From Herbaspirillum sp. CF444 (GTDB taxonomy: Bacteria; Pseudomonadota; Gammaproteobacteria; Burkholderiales; Burkholderiaceae_D), in contig NZ_AKJW01000108.1 in NCBI RefSeq assembly GCF_000282135.1, forward strand, positions 1 through 38,177: a DNA stretch of 38,177 nt, given 5' to 3'. The notes beneath the pieces were generated by a model. That model worked only from the letters and a program-made list of their open reading frames with translations. It ran no database searches and was not told the origin of the DNA. Below are positions 17,301-24,595 of this stretch, piece after piece. Numbering within the stretch: position 1 is the stretch's first letter; every line of letters begins with the position of its first letter. The position numbers and the translations under genes are program-made.

Positions 17301-19105
17301 TTGAATATCTGTCCGCCGATGGTTTCGCGGCTCTTGTAGGCGTCCTTCAGCAGGTTCTTGTGGGCGAAGTCGAATACCCGCGTCAGGACGTCCTGGGCCA
17401 CCACCGTCAGCGCCACCACGCCGGCCAGGTGACTGCTGGTGACGGTGCCGTAGCCGGTCGAACTGAATGCGTGGGCGCCGCCCAGCAGCGTATGGGTGTC
17501 CTTGTTGCGGGCGGCGTTGACCATGGCGTTCATGCCGTACACCACGGCCGCCACCGACGCCGCGCGCAAGGTGGTATTGACGGCGCCGGTCAGGCGCGCC
17601 GAAGTCATGCCGAAGGTGGCGCTCAGGGTCACCAGGTTGCCGGCCAGGTTGCCCAGGGCGCGGGCCTTGCCCTCCAGGCCGGAACGATTGATCAGCAGCG
17701 GCCCGGCCAGCAGGTGTTCGCCGGTCGACAGGATCAGTTCGGGGTTGGCGTAGCCTGACAGGCTGCCATAGAGTCCGGTATTGCGACCTTGATAGCCGTA
17801 CAGGGCGACGTCGGCGGTGGCGATCGGCCGCATGACGCCGACACCGGAGGCCTTCGGTTGCAGCAATTGCATGCGCAGGCCGCGCGCGCTGTATTCGAGT
17901 TCATGGATGGCGCCGTCTTCTGTAGCGATGTGCAGCTTCATGTTCGCGGCGGGATTTTGCAGCAGCGCGCGCAGTGCGGACAGTTTGACGCCGGGCGTGC
18001 CGACCGGTTCTATGACTTCTACCGTACTGATGCCCTGGATTTCGGCGAGCACGCCGCCTTCGATGTTCAATGCGGCCGGGATCTCCTTGCCATGGCGTGG
18101 CTGCATCGGACGTGCAGTGACGTGGTGGTCGGGATCGGTCAGGAAAATCATCAGGCGGTTTTCGATGGCGTTGTAGTCGGCATAGCCGAGGAAGAAGTCG
18201 CTGGGGGCCGCTTGTCCGGGGAGCGTCGGATGGCCGCCGAAGCCGGCGGCCATGTAATTCTCGCCATTGGCCCAGGTGCGTCGCAATGGCATCGGCATTG
18301 CATTGGGCGGCACCGGCATGACCGGATGCGACGATTCGTCGTGGCTGCGCCGTGCAAACAGCGACGACGCCGCCGAGCACTCCTTGAGATAGGCCAGGAA
18401 GCTGGTCTCCATGCCTTGTTTTTTGACCAGGACGTCGTATTGCGGTCGCTTTGCCTCGAACGCCTGGAGATCGTCGATGCCGATCAGGCGGTTACCGAAG
18501 CCCTTGATGAAATAGCGTTCCTGAGGGGCGGCTTCGCCCGGTCCCGGCGGCACCGTATCCTTGATCACCGCCAGATTCTCTGCAATCTGCGTGCCGCGCG
18601 TATTGAACGGGATGTTGACTACGCCGACGTGGTCGTTCAGCGATGCCAGATGCAGGCCGGCGGATTTTGACGGTTCGTATTTGCCGCCCAGCGCCTGTAC
18701 CGCGGCGTGCAACTCTTGCAAGGTGCAACCGACGGCGCGCATGTCGCCGTGCAGTTTTTCCAGCGCTTTGGCGCCGGAGGTCTTGTCGGTCGTCGTCAGC
18801 GCCGAAGGGATCAGGCCGGATTGTGCCGTTTCGAACACTTCGGCGTCAGGGCGCGGGGCAACGCCGGCGACCGCCTGGGCGACCTCGAATCCGCCCGATT
18901 TGCTTTCCGGGAGTTCATTTTGCAGCGACGGCGGGCGTCGCTTGCCTTGTCCGAATGCTGATGGCAGCGCGTCGTCGGTGTTGTCGTTGCCGCGAGTGGT
19001 CAATTCAATATCCTGGCCTTGCTGCGGCGCCAAGCCTCGCGTGGCGGCCTCCAGGTCGTAGTTGTCGGCATGGCTGGTGCTGTCGCCGCGAATAGGGGTA
19101 TGCAT
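14324..19105 (-). CDS. Candidate type III secretion effector, very large, unrecognised family
   Basis: 1593 residues, family not recognised. ATG 19105 is chosen because AGAGGA precedes it by 6 bases; the longer frame from 19180 lacks this. The first 130 residues are polar, S/T/Q/G-rich and without a Sec signal, as in type III substrates. Residues about 480-735 contain several Ala/Leu/Val-rich segments that could insert into membranes. A proline-rich stretch near residue 870 separates this from a soluble C-terminal half. W278-x-x-x-E282 occurs, the motif of some effectors, possibly by chance. An HrpL-like promoter lies at 19184-19211. The size resembles AvrE-class effectors, but I see no diagnostic match. 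A non-effector role cannot be excluded. Confidence 0.7.
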   Translation of the reverse strand: MHTPIRGDSTSHADNYDLEAATRGLAPQQGQDIELTTRGNDNTDDALPSAFGQGKRRPPSLQNELPESKSGGFEVAQAVAGVAPRPDAEVFETAQSGLIPSALTTTDKTSGAKALEKLHGDMRAVGCTLQELHAAVQALGGKYEPSKSAGLHLASLNDHVGVVNIPFNTRGTQIAENLAVIKDTVPPGPGEAAPQERYFIKGFGNRLIGIDDLQAFEAKRPQYDVLVKKQGMETSFLAYLKECSAASSLFARRSHDESSHPVMPVPPNAMPMPLRRTWANGENYMAAGFGGHPTLPGQAAPSDFFLGYADYNAIENRLMIFLTDPDHHVTARPMQPRHGKEIPAALNIEGGVLAEIQGISTVEVIEPVGTPGVKLSALRALLQNPAANMKLHIATEDGAIHELEYSARGLRMQLLQPKASGVGVMRPIATADVALYGYQGRNTGLYGSLSGYANPELILSTGEHLLAGPLLINRSGLEGKARALGNLAGNLVTLSATFGMTSARLTGAVNTTLRAASVAAVVYGMNAMVNAARNKDTHTLLGGAHAFSSTGYGTVTSSHLAGVVALTVVAQDVLTRVFDFAHKNLLKDAYKSRETIGGQIFNEAVLPLGSEFLRLVLNYGIQSGLKLPRGNAIDVATLAGVAALHTAVGFARGRSGESASHPVADVVYNTIDFFVCDLLFRALGATAGSKQLKGEYSGLDYAEALLTRMATRGVDKWVAPILATALSAAGLLGPNARAYDDQVTQEDRYNGLVSYLRAFSATVSKVGTKVADKVESVVKEDIEALARTVHLAAVMVEHTNKSINRMGMDIRDPNPLELLAVQEASSFHQMTEDEQVAYLNGLTTRFEGMTQASLALQEQRENPVAPVEPSPEVEAPPTPQVDTTLAVSNNRSQLPPEMERVMASLMDSFEDVYAAGSDNNYPTKVPPDFLSTSLPHFAQASATLGIKTDRLRRMITTFSDIPAEHIARIHHAMDAVKGMPEDPSDSNAAYTALTRPILRGIRNAVVKYTEESGPFHYLLRWPSTGQDHYVDIVPGVPMRVVMMNKRGNTQGDPDMQISGLDPLLINLGALHAKTFPAIVQRAVVSDARYLPLPEDQRRIGVITEGERVSLTEILSTTSAEQLAAAFLAALGYGAAANDRSLRIVIHQNSAVNIAKYTELMQAETISLPGGVFVVTRIDADPPVPASATTGAATSTDNLGQVVYMARINTYDLETKYRDFQKAKESSERTGKPLVTTMQEGDLGIDPVSGHFFKYDAASQSMQFVIASKSYFLGTELETDENQPARWRYPYTSPTSPGEVRRSIRAAILMDDPMTPYLNDAIRNTHHEVDRRNGGYYAEDNVYRLEDEARLAAIGTAAEPAIRELNRLSMQEEFPAVALAKGQPFPGELLARLASTALMKPLLMLQVDADGKVQTEKIRSTDAHGNTVEKDEPVKLAHFVKTHDHFDMTWEPSGPSMIGVGPGGFYMMGYHEGELVAAPVQINGNGLSAGNLLHAIAASSYPNPNRERYVLKNGAVKSATAPQHSRMPGSFGTDEVNRSITQLLGKLKRFAASDYTDIQKWVGDTYRDLADRGAQFSAPATTAAMATTTVPAES

Positions 19106-19628
19106 GATGGTCCTCTTGGGTGGGTTGCGCACCGCGCCGCAGGAATGCGGTCGATTGTTGCGATGCATGGTGAAATTCACCCGTGAGTAAGAACCGATTT
19201 TTTGTGGTTCCTATGTCATCAAAATGTCATTTTTGTCATAAAAAATGCGTATTGTCGATCTTTTGCGCACGATTGATGTGTCGATTGTCGTCGGCAAGAT
19301 TTGGCTAAATTCGCTCTTCTGCGGATATCTATTGCGGATGTGTGCAGGTGCACATCAACAGCCGCGCAATTGTGACAAGGGCGATGCTGAGGCTATGGTC
19401 GCGCGGAAGAGGGGCATATCGTCGCATGCCGGCAACCGCCGGGACGAGGCCGCACAGGATGCGCGCCGCGCGCTGATTCAACAGTCGGGCGACATCAGGT
19501 CGAAGGAAATGTGCGGAAAGGTGTGCCGACGATGGTCAGCAAGGGAGGTCAGGAGGCAAGGGAAGGGCAAGGCAGGTTGACGGAGGCGGTGCGACGGCAT
19601 CGTGGCCGCACCGCGCAGGCCCTGCGTT
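19106..19628. other. Region upstream of the large effector gene
   Basis: 523 bases between the effector start and the end of the 229-residue gene. The part from 19195 to 19350 is AT-rich against its surroundings. It contains the HrpL-like promoter (19184-19211) and a GGTGAA-N-TTCACC palindrome at about 19169-19181. An open frame on the plus strand (19245-19580) has no supporting features. Confidence 0.5.
19184..19211 (-). promoter_or_regulatory. Candidate Hrp box for the large effector gene
   Basis: On the minus strand GGAACC, 15 bases, TTACTCA, compared with the HrpL consensus GGAACY-N15/16-CCACNNA. The -35 part is perfect; the -10 part keeps A-C-N-N-A but has TT for CC. It lies 79 bases before ATG 19105. 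Confidence 0.5.
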
Positions 19629-20318
19629 TCAGTGCAAGGTGCGTTGGCGCGGGCCTTGCAACGGCGTGAATTGCCATGCGCCGGCTTCGGGGACGAACAC
19701 GGCGCATTCTTCGTTCGTGCCGGCCTCGGTCCAGGCGGCGTGGTATTGCGCCAGCGCCATGATCCGTGCCTTGTCGAGCGCTTCGGATGCGCATCTGGCA
19801 AGCGCCAGGTCGGACCAGTGCTCCAGCGAATGCACCTGATCGGAATAGTTGAGGCCGCCGATGCGTTCCCACCATTCGTGGATGAATTCCAGCACTTCGG
19901 CGTGGATGCGCAATTGCGAAACGCCATGCAGGGAGTGTTGCAAATCGAATGGCACCGGCAGCAAGGGCGTGATCAGCGCATGGTCGGCGTCCAGCAGCAG
20001 GTCGTTGGTATCGGAGGCGAAGAAGCCGAGCGCCAGCATGAGTCGTCGTTCCGGCTCCGGCACCTGCGCCATGACGCGGGCCAGGTCGATGCGCTCGAGA
20101 CGTTGGCGGCACCAGCCGTGTATGCCTGCCGCGGCCAGGCGCTGGCTATAGATTTCGGCGTCGAGCGCCGAGGCAAAAGTGAGGATGCCGCTCTGGTCGC
20201 GCATCTTGATATAGAAGGTCTGGTCGCGCCGGCCGGTTTCAGGATCGAGTGCCGCTGCGTGCACCAGGCCCCAGAGCGGAAAGGCGGCATCGTTCGACTG
20301 CAGGAATTGATTGTCCAT
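19629..20318 (-). CDS. Conserved-looking hypothetical protein, candidate HrpL-controlled gene
   Basis: 229 residues, family not recognised. No signal peptide or membrane segment. It is rich in Leu, Ala, Trp and acidic residues, for example LMLALGFFASDTNDLLLDADHALITPLLP near the middle and FIHEWWERIGGLNYSDQVHSLEHW further on. Size and absence of export signals would allow a cytosolic partner or a small effector; it is longer than usual CesT-type chaperones. An Hrp box with one mismatch lies upstream at 20423-20450, and the next gene in the same direction is the large candidate effector. Ribosome site is weak. The function is unknown. Confidence 0.7.
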   Translation of the reverse strand: MDNQFLQSNDAAFPLWGLVHAAALDPETGRRDQTFYIKMRDQSGILTFASALDAEIYSQRLAAAGIHGWCRQRLERIDLARVMAQVPEPERRLMLALGFFASDTNDLLLDADHALITPLLPVPFDLQHSLHGVSQLRIHAEVLEFIHEWWERIGGLNYSDQVHSLEHWSDLALARCASEALDKARIMALAQYHAAWTEAGTNEECAVFVPEAGAWQFTPLQGPRQRTLH

Positions 20319-20422
20319 GGTCTTGTGTTTTTGTCAGGTTGAGCGAAACGATGTCCGGAAACCGGATGTCGCGGACCACACGGAAATGCGCGCCGGCAGA
20401 ACGCGCGCGGCCCTGTCCCCCA

Positions 20423-20450
20423 TGAGTGTCGGGGACCGGGGGCAGGTTCC
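20423..20450 (-). promoter_or_regulatory. Candidate Hrp box (one mismatch) upstream of the 229-residue gene
   Basis: On the minus strand GGAACC, 15 bases, ACACTCA. Only the first base of the CCACNNA element differs from consensus. It ends 105 bases before the ATG at 20318 and lies in the gap after the 115-residue gene. Confidence 0.6.
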
Positions 20451-20499
20451 CGGGAGAGGTGGAGAGGCGCCGGTCGTTATGACGGCCCTGGGCCGGCAA

Positions 20500-20847
20500 T
20501 CAGGTGCGCGGCCCAGGGCGTAGCGCGGCGACGTTGTCGCGCAACCAGTCGAGTGCTTCCTGTTGTGATTCGGGACCGAGCAGGATGGCGCCGAGGGCGC
20601 CGTCGGCATGCACCAGCAGCATCTGCCCCTTGGTCGCCTGGCCGGAGCGGAAGCGTTCGCGCAGTCGCCGGTACGCTTCCGCGGCGGCGGGCGATGGGAA
20701 CACGGATGGATCAACGCGCCATTTGTCGACGTTGCCGCCCCACCAGTAGTGGCGTTCCCCTTCGATCAGCGCCACCAGCGCGCGTCGGTTGCGGCGCGCA
20801 TGTTCGGCGCGCAAGAACGCAACTTCCATGGAGTGATCGAGATACAT
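20500..20847 (-). CDS. Hypothetical protein, 115 residues
   Basis: Family not recognised. The sequence is Arg/Ala-rich with a basic helix-like segment FLRAEHARRNRRALVALIEGERHYWWGG near the start and a second half that could form an alpha/beta domain ending LDWLRDNVAALRPGPRT. No signal peptide or membrane helix. It lies in the same direction as its two neighbours, 64 bases after the 100-residue gene. The reading frame is kept because its codon use follows the GC-rich pattern, but no ribosome site stands out. Confidence 0.6.
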   Translation of the reverse strand: MYLDHSMEVAFLRAEHARRNRRALVALIEGERHYWWGGNVDKWRVDPSVFPSPAAAEAYRRLRERFRSGQATKGQMLLVHADGALGAILLGPESQQEALDWLRDNVAALRPGPRT

Positions 20848-20911
20848 GATTTGCCGCCGATTCGTTTTTCAGACATCTGAGTCGCATCCGGCAGGGAAAA
20901 GTTCAGTCGGC

Positions 20912-21214
20912 TCAGGCTGCCATGCGGGCGCGCAGCGGGCGATGTACCGGCAACGCTATCGTCTCGCAGGCGTGGAAATGCGGGGCGTCGATCAGGATCG
21001 GCAACGCCGATTTTTCTTCATGGGCGAGAAAGCGGGCTACCACGTGGATGATGGCTTCATGCGCGTAGTACAGGTTCAAGTGGCTCATCGCATAGCCGTG
21101 ACGCCGGCCCAGGATGTCCAGCGCCTCGCGGCTGATCACAAAGGTACGTTCGCCGCTGGCGCAGGGAAGCTGAAACGCCAGGCCGATATCAGTCAGATGA
21201 GGATCGTGGGCCAC
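20912..21214 (-). CDS. Small hypothetical protein, possibly DUF1488-like
   Basis: 100 residues beginning with a GTG codon at 21214. FVISREALDILGRRHG followed by a helical segment with YYAHEAIIHVVARFLAHEE resembles the small DUF1488 proteins, which have a short beta hairpin, a SREAL-like turn and a helix; this likeness is weak. The function of that family is not known. It is the first gene of the minus-strand run leading towards the effector. It has no Hrp box that I could find, so it may be an older housekeeping gene rather than part of the secretion set. Confidence 0.55.
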   Translation of the reverse strand: MAHDPHLTDIGLAFQLPCASGERTFVISREALDILGRRHGYAMSHLNLYYAHEAIIHVVARFLAHEEKSALPILIDAPHFHACETIALPVHRPLRARMAA

Positions 21215-21568
21215 ATTGGTCTCGCTGAAGAAGAGTCAGGCACGGAAAGCTACAGTTGAGTAGGTTGTCCGTTTCTTTTGGTAAAACAATGTATCATTTG
21301 TCGACATTTAGTGTATTTTAATTGAAATGCAGGGTCAAGCAATCGAGCATGCGTTTTTTCAATGAGGACAAGGTGCCGGTCGCGTACTGACAGATGCCGC
21401 ACCATCTGCGGGAATAACAATCCGGGATCGAGGTCGACGGTCGAAAGGCAAGCAGCGACAAGGCTTTTCGAGGAGGTGCGTGATTTGCAAAGGCAGTATT
21501 GTTCTCTATGAAAATGACGTCGTTCAACGATGACGAACAAGAATGACGAGTAAGAAAAGGAATGTTTT
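21215..21568. other. Divergent intergenic region before IclR regulator 3
   Basis: 354 bases without a credible gene, AT-rich from 21280 to 21330. The IclR-type operator at 21291-21314 is the one clear signal; it could serve IclR3 (plus strand) or the 100-residue gene (minus strand). Confidence 0.5.
21291..21314 (+). promoter_or_regulatory. Candidate IclR operator upstream of IclR regulator 3
   Basis: GTATCATTT-GT-CGACAT, then TTAGTGTA. It matches the sites at 24711 (GTATCATTT-AA-CGACAT) and 27218 over about 20 positions. It lies 270 bases before the IclR3 start. Confidence 0.55.
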
Positions 21569-22327
21569 ATGAGTTATACCGTTGATGCGGTAAGCAAGGC
21601 GATCGAGCTGATGTTTCTGGTGGCGGAGCATGATGGCAAAGGCGTGACCGAACTGGCGAAATTGTCCGGCAATACCAAGGCGCGGGCGTTCCGCCTGCTG
21701 ACGACGCTGGAAGAGTGCGGCCTGGTGCGGCGGCAATTGCCGCTGGCGACATACAGCCTCGGCTATCGCGCCCTGATTGTCGGCACGGCTGCGCAGAATC
21801 AGTTGAGCCTGATCCAGGTCGCCAACGAGATTCTTGAGCCGATCGGGCGGGAGTGCAACGAAAGCGTGCTGGTGCGCATACGCGACGGCCTCGAAACGGT
21901 TTGCGTGGCGTGGTGGGATGCGCCGCATGCATTGCGCGTGCATAGTCAACTGGGCGAGCGCCGGCCATTGTTTGTCGGTGCTTCCGGCAAGCTGCTGCTG
22001 GCGCACGCGCCGGCGCAGATCCAGGAAGACATCCTGAGCGGCAAGCTGGAGGCGTTCACGCCCAACACCATCGTCAAGCGCACCGAGCTGAAGAAGGAGC
22101 TCAAGAAGATCCTGGCGGAGGGCTGCAGCAGTTCGTTTTCCGAGAAGGCCACGGACATGGTGGCGGTGGCCATGCCGGTGCGCGACGTGACCGGCACGGT
22201 GGTGGCGTCGTTGTCGATGACTGCGCCGGCCAGTCGGGTGCCCAAGGAAAACCTCAGGCAATACGTCGACATACTCAAGTTCGCGGCCGTGCGCTTCTCG
22301 GCGGCGCTGGGGTATGTGGAGCCATGA
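21569..22327 (+). CDS. IclR-family transcriptional regulator 3
   Basis: 252 residues, a close paralogue of regulator 1 at 6312. The winged helix has the same recognition helix SGNTKARAFRLL (residues 33-44), followed by TTLEECGLVRRQ. The effector domain keeps ESVLVRIRDGLETVCVAWWDAPHA and GASGKLLLAHAP. Divergence is concentrated in the linker near residues 155-195 and the last 30 residues, which suggests a different or modified ligand with the same DNA site. GGAATG-type ribosome site lies before ATG 21569. It is closed by a perfect terminator. It is the best candidate regulator of the GTATCRTTT sites, one of which lies upstream. Confidence 0.93.
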   Translation: MSYTVDAVSKAIELMFLVAEHDGKGVTELAKLSGNTKARAFRLLTTLEECGLVRRQLPLATYSLGYRALIVGTAAQNQLSLIQVANEILEPIGRECNESVLVRIRDGLETVCVAWWDAPHALRVHSQLGERRPLFVGASGKLLLAHAPAQIQEDILSGKLEAFTPNTIVKRTELKKELKKILAEGCSSSFSEKATDMVAVAMPVRDVTGTVVASLSMTAPASRVPKENLRQYVDILKFAAVRFSAALGYVEP

Positions 22328-22353
22328 CGGCGCCGCGCAGATTGTCGCAATCA

Positions 22354-22379
22354 ATCGCAGGCTCGTCCTGCGATTTTTT
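22354..22379 (+). terminator. Rho-independent terminator after IclR regulator 3
   Basis: Perfect 8-base stem ATCGCAGG/CCTGCGAT with a 5-base loop followed by T-rich bases. It ends one base past the stop codon of the convergent aminotransferase gene. Confidence 0.88.
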
Positions 22380-23763
22380 ATAGAAGCTTCAATGCCCTGG
22401 CGGTATCGTCGAGCGCCAGCGTCAGTTTGTCGACCAGTTCGTCGATGTCGTCAGGCGTGGCCACCAGCGCCGGCGCGATGATCACCCTGGCACCCGTGGT
22501 GCGTACGATCAGGCCATGTTCTTGCGCCTTGCGCATGCAATACAGGCCGACCGCGTTTTCGTTGCGAAAGCGTTCCTTGCCGGCCTTCGACAGCGCCAGT
22601 TGCAAGGCGGCGACCGCGCCTGCGCCCTGGATTTCCCCCACCAGCACATGTTGCGAGAACGCATCGCGCAGGCGATATTGGAGATAGGGTCCCAGGTCGC
22701 GGCCGACGTATTCGACCACGCCGCCCTCATCGAGCAGACGCAGCGTTGCCAGCGCCACTGCCGCCGCCACCGGATGTCCCTGGTAGGTCAGGCCGTGGGC
22801 GAACAGGCCGCCGCAGTCGGCCAGGGTGTCGGCGATGCGCTGCGACAGCACCAGGCCGCCCATCGGCACATAACCCGAGGTGAGGCCCTTGGCGATGGTC
22901 AGCATGTCGGGTTCAAAGCCGAAATAGTCGTGGGCAAACCAGCAGCCGGTGCGGCCAAAGCCGCCGACCACTTCATCGGCGCAGATCAGGACGTCGTATT
23001 TTTCGCAGATGCGCTGGATTTCCGGCCAATAGCTCGACGGCGGGAAGATCATTCCACCGGCGCCCTGGAAGGGCTCCGCCACAAACGCGCCAACCTTTTC
23101 CGGCCCCAGCTCCAGTATCTTGATTTCCAGTTCCATGGCCGCTTGCAGGCCAAACTCCTGTTCCGTCAGCGCGCCCTGGTAGCCGAACCAGTACGGCTCG
23201 GGAATGTGATGGACCTCGTCCAGCATCGTCTCGCCCAACTGGTGCATCAGTTTCATGCCGCCCAGCGAGGCGCTGCCGACGGTGGCGCCATGGTAGCCGT
23301 TGTGGCGTCCGATCAGGACCCGCTTCCCGGGACGCCCCGCCAGTTGCCAGTAACGGCGTACCAGCTTGATCAGTATGTCGTTGGCCTCCGAACCGGAATT
23401 GGTATAGAGAATGCGGCTGTAGTGCGGCGGCAGGATATCGAACAATTTGGCCGACAGTTGCGCCACGGCCGGATGCGTGGTGTTGAAAAATTGGCTGCAA
23501 TAGGACAGCGACTCCATCTGCGCGGCGGCGGCGGCGACCAGTTCGGGACGGCCGTAGCCCAGCGTGGTGCACCATAGTCCCGACATGCCGTCGAGAAAGC
23601 GCTTGCCGCTGTCGTCCCAGACGTGCAGGCCCTCGCCGCGCACCATGACGCGCGCGTCTTCCGCTTTCAGGAACTTATGGTCCTCGAACGGCAACAGATG
23701 GCGCGCGACGTGTATCTCCCGATAATCTTGTTGTGCCAGTGCGTGGCCGACGATGTCGTTCAT
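22378..23763 (-). CDS. Class III (PLP-dependent) aminotransferase, omega-amino acid/polyamine type
   Basis: 461 residues of the fold-type I class III aminotransferases, which move amino groups from omega-amino acids, diamines or beta-alanine to pyruvate or 2-oxoglutarate. It shows GSEANDILIKLVRRYW, RHNGYHGATVGSASLGG, the CADEVVGGFGRTG segment whose Asp binds the pyridine nitrogen, and the PLP lysine K292 in TIAKGLTSGY. ATG 23763 has AAGGA 6 bases upstream; an in-frame ATG at 23808 is less likely. It is divergent from the SDR gene (115 bases apart). A one-mismatch Hrp box lies at 23816-23843, an unexpected promoter for a metabolic gene. Confidence 0.93.
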   Translation of the reverse strand: MNDIVGHALAQQDYREIHVARHLLPFEDHKFLKAEDARVMVRGEGLHVWDDSGKRFLDGMSGLWCTTLGYGRPELVAAAAAQMESLSYCSQFFNTTHPAVAQLSAKLFDILPPHYSRILYTNSGSEANDILIKLVRRYWQLAGRPGKRVLIGRHNGYHGATVGSASLGGMKLMHQLGETMLDEVHHIPEPYWFGYQGALTEQEFGLQAAMELEIKILELGPEKVGAFVAEPFQGAGGMIFPPSSYWPEIQRICEKYDVLICADEVVGGFGRTGCWFAHDYFGFEPDMLTIAKGLTSGYVPMGGLVLSQRIADTLADCGGLFAHGLTYQGHPVAAAVALATLRLLDEGGVVEYVGRDLGPYLQYRLRDAFSQHVLVGEIQGAGAVAALQLALSKAGKERFRNENAVGLYCMRKAQEHGLIVRTTGARVIIAPALVATPDDIDELVDKLTLALDDTARALKLL

Positions 23764-23815
23764 GGAAGTTCCTTGGGTGACGATGATGGAGGACGCGGTT
23801 GCTTGCATTTTTTGT

Positions 23816-23843
23816 TGAGTGACGCCGCCGCGGACGCGGTTCC
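23816..23843 (-). promoter_or_regulatory. Candidate Hrp box (one mismatch) upstream of the aminotransferase
   Basis: On the minus strand GGAACC, 15 bases, TCACTCA, differing from CCACNNA only in the first base. It lies 53 bases before ATG 23763. It may be a chance match because it precedes a metabolic gene. Confidence 0.4.
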
Positions 23844-23878
23844 ATGGCGTCGTCGGAGCGATCTGGAGGAGGGTAACG

Positions 23879-24595
23879 ATGAAAGCAATCGTCAGCGGTC
23901 ACAGCCGTGGCCTGGGTGCCGCCATTGCAGCCGATTTGCTGGTGCGCGGCGTGGAAGTCATGGGCCTGGCGCGCCGGTCCAATGCCGTGCTGCAGGCGCG
24001 TTTTCCGCAGTTGCTGGTGCAGCAGGCGCTCGACCTTGCCGATACCGCGGCGTTGCTGGACTGGCTGCAAGGGCCGGTGCTGCGCGATTTTCTTGCGAGC
24101 GGCGACGACGTCGTCCTGATCAATAATGCCGGCGTCGTTCGCCCGGTCGGCGCGCTCGGTCAGCTGGAGCCGGCAGCCATCGCCGCTGCCGTGGCGATCA
24201 ATGTCAGCGCACCGCTGATGCTGGCCTCGGCGCTTGCCGCGCATCCTTGTCGCGAGCGCCGCATCCTCCATGTCTCCAGCGGCGCCGGTCGCGACGCTTA
24301 TGCCGGGTGGGGCGTGTACTGCGCCACCAAAGCCGCACTCGATCATCACGCCCGCGCCACGGCGCAGGAGCATCGTCCCGGATTGCGCATTTGCAGTGTG
24401 GCGCCGGGCGTCATCGACACCGACATGCAGGCCGAGCTGCGCGCGGCGGCGCCGGACCGGTTTGCGCTGCGCGAACGGTTCCATGCATTGCAACGCGAAG
24501 GTCATCTGGCGACACCGGAGGATTGTGCCGCGCGACTGGTCGCGTTCCTGCTGGCGGCGCAATTCGGCGCCACGCCGGTTGCCGTGCTGCCGTAA
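23879..24595 (+). CDS. Short-chain dehydrogenase/reductase (SDR)
   Basis: NAD(P)-dependent oxidoreductase, 238 residues. The Rossmann motif is SGHSRGLG (residues 6-13), a variant of T-G-x-x-x-G-x-G. NNAGVV follows, and the catalytic Y147-x-x-x-K151 with an upstream SSGAG serine completes the site. The start at 23879 is set by GGAGGAGGG at 23865-23873; the longer frame from 23819 lacks a site. It is the classical length for the family. Divergent from the aminotransferase, it may reduce or oxidise the aldehyde/alcohol partner of the amine, but the substrate is not visible. Confidence 0.92.
   Translation: MKAIVSGHSRGLGAAIAADLLVRGVEVMGLARRSNAVLQARFPQLLVQQALDLADTAALLDWLQGPVLRDFLASGDDVVLINNAGVVRPVGALGQLEPAAIAAAVAINVSAPLMLASALAAHPCRERRILHVSSGAGRDAYAGWGVYCATKAALDHHARATAQEHRPGLRICSVAPGVIDTDMQAELRAAAPDRFALRERFHALQREGHLATPEDCAARLVAFLLAAQFGATPVAVLP

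Noticed and set aside
15128..17758. Plus-strand open frame of 876 codons opposite the effector gene
   Set aside because: It is antisense to a frame with normal codon use and a ribosome site, its translation is full of Arg/Gly/Gln/His low-complexity runs, and long antisense frames are expected in GC-rich DNA.
14324..19105. Assignment of the large protein to AvrE/DspE
   Set aside because: Only size and context agree; I see no diagnostic AvrE segment, and one W-x-x-x-E motif in 1593 residues can occur by chance.
19245..19580. Plus-strand frame of 111 codons upstream of the effector
   Set aside because: No ribosome site, no recognisable domain, composition changes halfway, and it crosses the HrpL-like promoter region's AT-rich stretch.
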